Source of the DNA: an uncultured Eubacterium sp.
GTDB taxonomy: Bacteria; Bacillota; Clostridia; Peptostreptococcales; Anaerovoracaceae
Direction: 5' to 3'
Assembly (NCBI GenBank): GCA_905193765.1
Contig: CAJJPZ010000095.1
Span: 1 to 8,209, forward strand
Length of the DNA: 8,209 nucleotides
Both the position numbers and the translations under genes were made by a program. Positions within the stretch are counted from its first letter, which is position 1. The number at the start of each line of letters is the position of its first letter. Positions 5,207 through 8,209 of the stretch are shown in pieces. A model generated the notes under the pieces. The model searched no databases, had not been told where the DNA came from, and was given only the letters and a program-made list of their open reading frames with translations.

Positions 5207-6529
5207 ATGAACACAGTGAGCATAATAACCAGAAAAAGAGACGGATATGAACTTTCGAGGGATGAGATCAAATACATCGTGGACGGATATACGTCAGGCA
5301 GTGTTCCTGACTATCAGATGTCGGCCTTCCTGATGGCAGTGTATTTCCGTGGCATGAACAAAAGAGAGACTGTGGATCTGACCGACATCATGAGAGTATC
5401 GGGAGACATCGTCGATCTCAGCGGCATCAGAGGCGTCAAAGTGGATAAGCACAGTACTGGCGGAGTAGGCGATAAAACCACGCTGATAGTCGGACCTGTT
5501 GCAGCAGCATGCGGAGTGCCGGTGGCGAAAATGAGCGGAAGAGGACTTGGGTTCACGGGAGGCACTGTGGACAAACTCGAGTCGATACCCGGCTTCAGGA
5601 CTTCCATCGAACGTGAAGTGTTCATGGATCTCGTTAACAGGAATGGTATAGCCGTCATAGGCCAGACCGGACATATAGCGCCTGCTGACAAAAAGATATA
5701 TGCTCTGAGAGATGTTACCGGCACTGTAGAGAACCTCAGTCTGATAACATCCAGCATAATGAGTAAAAAGCTGGCGGCGGGTTCAGATGCGATACTCCTG
5801 GATGTGAAGTGCGGCAGCGGTGCATTCATGAAGACGCGGGAGGATGCAGAGAAGCTGGCAGAGATGATGGTGGAGATCGGTAATTCTGCAGGCAGAGAGA
5901 CCATCGCGCTGATCACCGATATGAGACAGCCGCTGGGAAATGCGATAGGGAATAGTCTCGAAGTCCTTGAAGCGATAGATGTACTCAAGGGCCAGGGTCC
6001 GGAAGATATAACGCAACTGTCTGTGACCCTTGCAGGATATATGATATATCTGGGGAAGAAAGCCCGTGCACCACGGGAAGGGATAATGATGGCCATGCAG
6101 GCGATAGAAGACGGAAGTGCTCTTGAAAAGTTCAGGACTCTTGTCAGCGGTCAGGGTGGAGATCCTGATATAACAAAGGATTCGGGACTGATGCCTGCGA
6201 GCAGAATAAAGAAAGATATAAAGGCTAAGCGCAGCGGATATGTGACAGGACTGGATGCAATGAGAGTGGGTCTGGCGTCGCAGCATGCCGGAGCAGGGCG
6301 CGAGGAAAAGGATGATGAAATCGATCTTTCCGCAGGTATCATACTTAAAAAGAAGCTGGGGGACAAAGTCCAGTGCGGCGATGTCCTCTGTACGGTATGC
6401 GGAAATGATGAACTCAGGGTATTGGCAGCGGAGAAAGAGATGAACAGCGTGTTTGAAGTAAATGCTGCCGTCAGGGAAGTGCCGGATCTGATAAAAGGTA
6501 TCGTGGACAGAACATCTGCGGACAGATAG
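5207..6529 (+). CDS. pdp: Pyrimidine-nucleoside phosphorylase
   Basis: Catalyses reversible phosphorolysis of uridine, deoxyuridine and thymidine to base plus (deoxy)ribose 1-phosphate, in cytoplasmic nucleoside salvage. The protein has 440 residues from ATG 5207. An N-terminal helical part contains IVDGYTSGSVPDYQMSA (24-40) and AVYFRGM (44-50), followed by VDKHSTGGVGDKTTL (79-93), KMSGRGLGFTGGTVDKLESI (108-127), GQTGHIAPADKKIYALRDVT (152-171) and TSSIMSKKLAAGSDA (181-195). By alignment from memory, His82, Arg168, Ser183 and Lys187 match the active-site residues of E. coli DeoA (H85, R171, S186, K190), and Lys81, Ser83, Ser110 and Thr120 match its phosphate-binding residues. The C-terminal domain (about 340-440) has GAGREEKDDEIDLSAG. 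The overall pattern is closer to the Bacillus Pdp than to DeoA, so broad pyrimidine specificity is likely but not certain. Phe116 replaces a common His in GLGHTGGT. The nucleoside-type binding protein downstream supports salvage. Confidence 0.93.
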   Translation: MNTVSIITRKRDGYELSRDEIKYIVDGYTSGSVPDYQMSAFLMAVYFRGMNKRETVDLTDIMRVSGDIVDLSGIRGVKVDKHSTGGVGDKTTLIVGPVAAACGVPVAKMSGRGLGFTGGTVDKLESIPGFRTSIEREVFMDLVNRNGIAVIGQTGHIAPADKKIYALRDVTGTVENLSLITSSIMSKKLAAGSDAILLDVKCGSGAFMKTREDAEKLAEMMVEIGNSAGRETIALITDMRQPLGNAIGNSLEVLEAIDVLKGQGPEDITQLSVTLAGYMIYLGKKARAPREGIMMAMQAIEDGSALEKFRTLVSGQGGDPDITKDSGLMPASRIKKDIKAKRSGYVTGLDAMRVGLASQHAGAGREEKDDEIDLSAGIILKKKLGDKVQCGDVLCTVCGNDELRVLAAEKEMNSVFEVNAAVREVPDLIKGIVDRTSADR

Positions 6530-6560
6530 CGGGACCGGCAGTGATCCAAGGTCAGCGGAA

Positions 6561-6565
6561 GGAGG
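6561..6565 (+). promoter_or_regulatory. Ribosome binding site that sets the BMP lipoprotein start
   Basis: GGAGG is preceded by more purines, making an extended strong site. It lies 1 base before ATG 6567 and 7 bases before ATG 6573. Only the second spacing is workable, so translation should begin at 6573, giving the typical signal peptide start MKRIF. Confidence 0.75.
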
Positions 6566-6572
6566 AATGTGG

Positions 6573-7658
6573 ATGAAACGTATATTTGCAGCAGTGATGG
6601 TGCTGCTGTGCACCATGATGTTCACCGTATCGTGCGGGGACAGCAAGGAAGCGGACAAGCCGGAGGACAGCGGAGTATATGAGGTTGCGATGCTTATCAG
6701 CGGCAAGGATGTCGAAGACGGTGCATTCAACCAGAAAACATGGAAAAGCGTAAGCTCATTCTGCGAGAAAAAGGAACTCACGTGTCAGTACTATACTTCG
6801 GAAAAAAACAGCAGGGATGCTTATCTTGCCAGTGTTAAAACAGCAGTGGACAACGGTGCAGGCATTGTGATATTTGCCGGAAGTGATTTTGAGACTGCGG
6901 CTTATGATGCACAGAAAAAGTATCCGGATATATCGTTCCTGCTCATTGACGGTATGCCTCATGATAAAAATGACAAGTATGAGATGGGCAGCAATATGAT
7001 AGGTATAATGTTCGCAGAAGAGGAGGCAGGTTTCCTGGCAGGTTATGCAGCCGTGAAGGATGGATATACTCAGCTTGGATTCATGGGAGGAAAGGAAACG
7101 CCTTCGATAAAGAGATACGGGTATGGTTTCGTACAGGGAGCCGAAACTGCCGCTTCAGAAGCAGACATGAAAGAAAAAGTCGGCATCAGATACAGCTATG
7201 CGGGCACATTCGATGAATCCGATGATGTGAAAAAGACGGCTGAAAAGTGGTATAAGAAGGGCACACAGGTGATATTCGCATGCGGAGGTGCCATGGGACG
7301 ATCGGTCATGAATGCGGCGGAAGCTGCCGACGGTAAAGTCATAGGTGTTGACGTCGACCAGAGCAGCCTTTCAGAGACCGTGATCACATCAGCGGAAAAG
7401 AATATTTCATCCGCAGTGGAAAATGTCCTGCGTGACTATGCTTCGGGCAAATTCACAGGCGGGACAGCATTCAACTATGCGGCGAAGAACGATGGAGTCA
7501 AGCTGCAGATGAAAAACAGTCGGTTCAGTACTTTCAGCAGCGATGCTTATAAAGAGATATTCAGCAGACTGAAAAACGGCAAGATAGATCTCAAAAAGGA
7601 TACGGAAGCAGGTTCGGCAGAGAGAGTTACAGGCGAACATACAGAGATAATAAAATAG
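6573..7658 (+). CDS. BMP family ABC transporter substrate-binding lipoprotein
   Basis: A predicted lipid-anchored extracellular binding protein of 361 residues in the BMP/Med/PnrA family, whose characterised members bind purine or other nucleosides for ABC import. Residues 1-20 form a signal peptide (MKR, then a hydrophobic core) and TVSC puts the lipidated cysteine at 21; Thr at -3 is an untypical lipobox residue. The mature part starts with an acidic linker, then VAMLISGKDVEDGAFNQKTW (38-57), the family's first strand and ligand loop. Also typical are the DISFLLIDG strand, the run AEEEAGFLAGYAAV, the strand LGFMGG before an RYGYGFVQGAE segment, and a CGGAMGRSVMNAAEA loop leading to VIGVDVDQ. 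It follows pdp by 43 bases, fitting nucleoside uptake linked to phosphorolysis. No ATPase or permease genes follow, so it must share transport parts encoded elsewhere or act as a sensor. The ligand is inferred, not proven. Confidence 0.9.
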   Translation: MKRIFAAVMVLLCTMMFTVSCGDSKEADKPEDSGVYEVAMLISGKDVEDGAFNQKTWKSVSSFCEKKELTCQYYTSEKNSRDAYLASVKTAVDNGAGIVIFAGSDFETAAYDAQKKYPDISFLLIDGMPHDKNDKYEMGSNMIGIMFAEEEAGFLAGYAAVKDGYTQLGFMGGKETPSIKRYGYGFVQGAETAASEADMKEKVGIRYSYAGTFDESDDVKKTAEKWYKKGTQVIFACGGAMGRSVMNAAEAADGKVIGVDVDQSSLSETVITSAEKNISSAVENVLRDYASGKFTGGTAFNYAAKNDGVKLQMKNSRFSTFSSDAYKEIFSRLKNGKIDLKKDTEAGSAERVTGEHTEIIK

Positions 7659-7718
7659 AACATAAACGGAATTTTTACCCGGCATCAGCATACATTTAAG
7701 TGAAAAGGGGGTTTTGCT
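7659..7718 (+). other. Gap between the BMP gene and the DD-carboxypeptidase
   Basis: These 60 bases form the second-longest gene-free stretch after the yerC promoter region. They are AT-rich, include a short T run (7672-7676), and end in AAAAGGGGG (7703-7711), the ribosome site for GTG 7719. I find no stable hairpin and no well-spaced promoter boxes. TACATT (7691-7696) resembles a -10 box but has no -35 partner at 16-18 bases. Confidence 0.5.
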
Positions 7719-8209
7719 GTGTCGGGGAAAATCAGAAAAGGAAAGAAAGCGCTGTGTCTCATGCTGGCTGCAGCGGTGGTCATTACAGGAAGTTTTATGG
7801 GCATCGGCAAATTCAGCACGTATAAACGCAGTATTAACATCGCAGATACAGCCAGGCCGGTTTCGGGAGAGGCAGATGTGTCAGGAAACGGTGACAGGCT
7901 GAAGATACATGCCAAAGCAGCCGTACTTATAGACGGAACCAGCGGCAGGGTGCTGTATCAGAAAAATCCTTACAAACACCTGCCTCCGGCTTCGGTGACC
8001 AAGGTCATGACTCTTCTGCTGATCATGGAGGCATGCAGTTCCGGCAGGATCAGTCTCAAAGACAAGGTGACCGTTTCGGAACGTGCGGCAGGAATGGGCG
8101 GAAGTCAGATGTACATGGAACCGGGAGAGCAGCATACGGTCAGAGAACTCCTGAAAGGGGTTATAATGGCCAGTGCCAATGACGGATGTGTGGCTCTGGC
8201 TGAATATGT
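7719..8209 (+). CDS. D-alanyl-D-alanine carboxypeptidase (peptidase S11, DacF-like), 3' truncated
   Basis: A low-molecular-weight penicillin-binding protein that trims the terminal D-Ala from peptidoglycan pentapeptides outside the membrane. The 163 complete codons visible cover a basic N terminus (KIRKGKK), a hydrophobic signal segment (about 11-30), a linker, and the start of the S11 domain at about residue 63 (KAAVLIDGTSGRVLYQKN, 66-83). The nucleophile motif SxxK is SVTK at 92-95 inside PPASVTKVMT, and the second motif SxN is SAN at 152-154 in MASANDG. The third motif (KTG) would lie beyond the window. GTG 7719 is chosen because AAAAGGGGG ends 7 bases upstream and the signal peptide follows directly. 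The gene is cut by the window end and is not broken in itself. The 60-base gap before it suggests that it may have its own expression control. Confidence 0.92.
   Translation, partial: MSGKIRKGKKALCLMLAAAVVITGSFMGIGKFSTYKRSINIADTARPVSGEADVSGNGDRLKIHAKAAVLIDGTSGRVLYQKNPYKHLPPASVTKVMTLLLIMEACSSGRISLKDKVTVSERAAGMGGSQMYMEPGEQHTVRELLKGVIMASANDGCVALAEY

Noticed and set aside
5552..5554. Phe116 of the nucleoside phosphorylase in place of the common His in GLGHTGGT, at first taken as loss of a catalytic residue.
   Set aside because: The catalytic His of E. coli DeoA (H85) lies in DKHSTGG, which is intact here (His82). The position now Phe is not one of the known catalytic or phosphate-binding residues, so the change is probably tolerated variation.
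5314..6781. Long minus-strand open frames opposite pdp and the BMP gene (for example 5783-6781).
   Set aside because: They are antisense to well-identified genes, show no known domains, and arise from codon bias in the + strand genes.
7673..7696. Possible promoter before the DD-carboxypeptidase (TTTTAC and TACATT).
   Set aside because: The spacing is 12 bases, far from 17, and the boxes are poor. No sporulation sigma-F pattern fits at the right distance either.
7714..7902. Short + strand open frame of 62 codons overlapping the start of the carboxypeptidase.
   Set aside because: It is out of frame with the clear S11 peptidase and its translation has no recognisable features.
1..8209. Searched for CRISPR arrays, tRNA or rRNA genes, insertion sequences, phage or defence genes.
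   Set aside because: No repeated units, cloverleaf-like segments, transposase or defence motifs were seen; nearly all of the window is accounted for by housekeeping-type genes.

Overview
This window is a co-directional block of ordinary bacterial chromosome, with every supported gene on the + strand. The likely source is an anaerobic Bacillota (Firmicutes) of class Clostridia. The grounds are purine-rich Shine-Dalgarno sites before most genes, heavy use of ATA (Ile) and AGA/AGG (Arg) codons, a medium base composition, and the gene families present: a YerC/YecD TrpR-like regulator, a Pdp-type pyrimidine-nucleoside phosphorylase, a BMP-family lipoprotein and a DacF-like DD-carboxypeptidase. I cannot place it more finely from sequence alone.

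Layout. Bases 1-81 are the last 26 codons of a gene whose tail resembles S41 (CtpA-type) peptidases. A clear sigma-A type promoter (109-137) follows and drives yerC (176-478). A strong hairpin that encodes a tiny open frame separates yerC from an Sfp-type phosphopantetheinyl transferase (541-1041). That gene overlaps an EamA/DMT transporter (1017-1970). Next come recX (1985-2443), tcdA (2486-3166), rmuC (3192-4451), a calcineurin-like metallophosphoesterase (4474-5178), a pyrimidine-nucleoside phosphorylase (5207-6529) and a BMP-family substrate-binding lipoprotein (6573-7658). After a 60-base gap a D-Ala-D-Ala carboxypeptidase begins at GTG 7719 and runs off the end.

How the genes fit together. 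Gaps from 541 to 7658 are 43 bases or less, one pair overlaps, and no convincing internal promoter or strong terminator is visible, so much of the block could be one long transcript. The functions are mixed: carrier-protein activation, small-molecule transport, recombination control (recX, rmuC), tRNA t6A modification (tcdA) and nucleoside salvage. The clearest functional pair is the nucleoside phosphorylase with the BMP lipoprotein, since BMP proteins commonly bind nucleosides for ABC import. No ABC ATPase or permease accompanies it here.

I see no mobile element, phage gene, CRISPR array, rRNA, tRNA or defence system, and no convincing undescribed system. The more interesting signals are small: the hairpin/mini-ORF before the phosphopantetheinyl transferase, inverted repeats around the yerC promoter, and the lone BMP lipoprotein.
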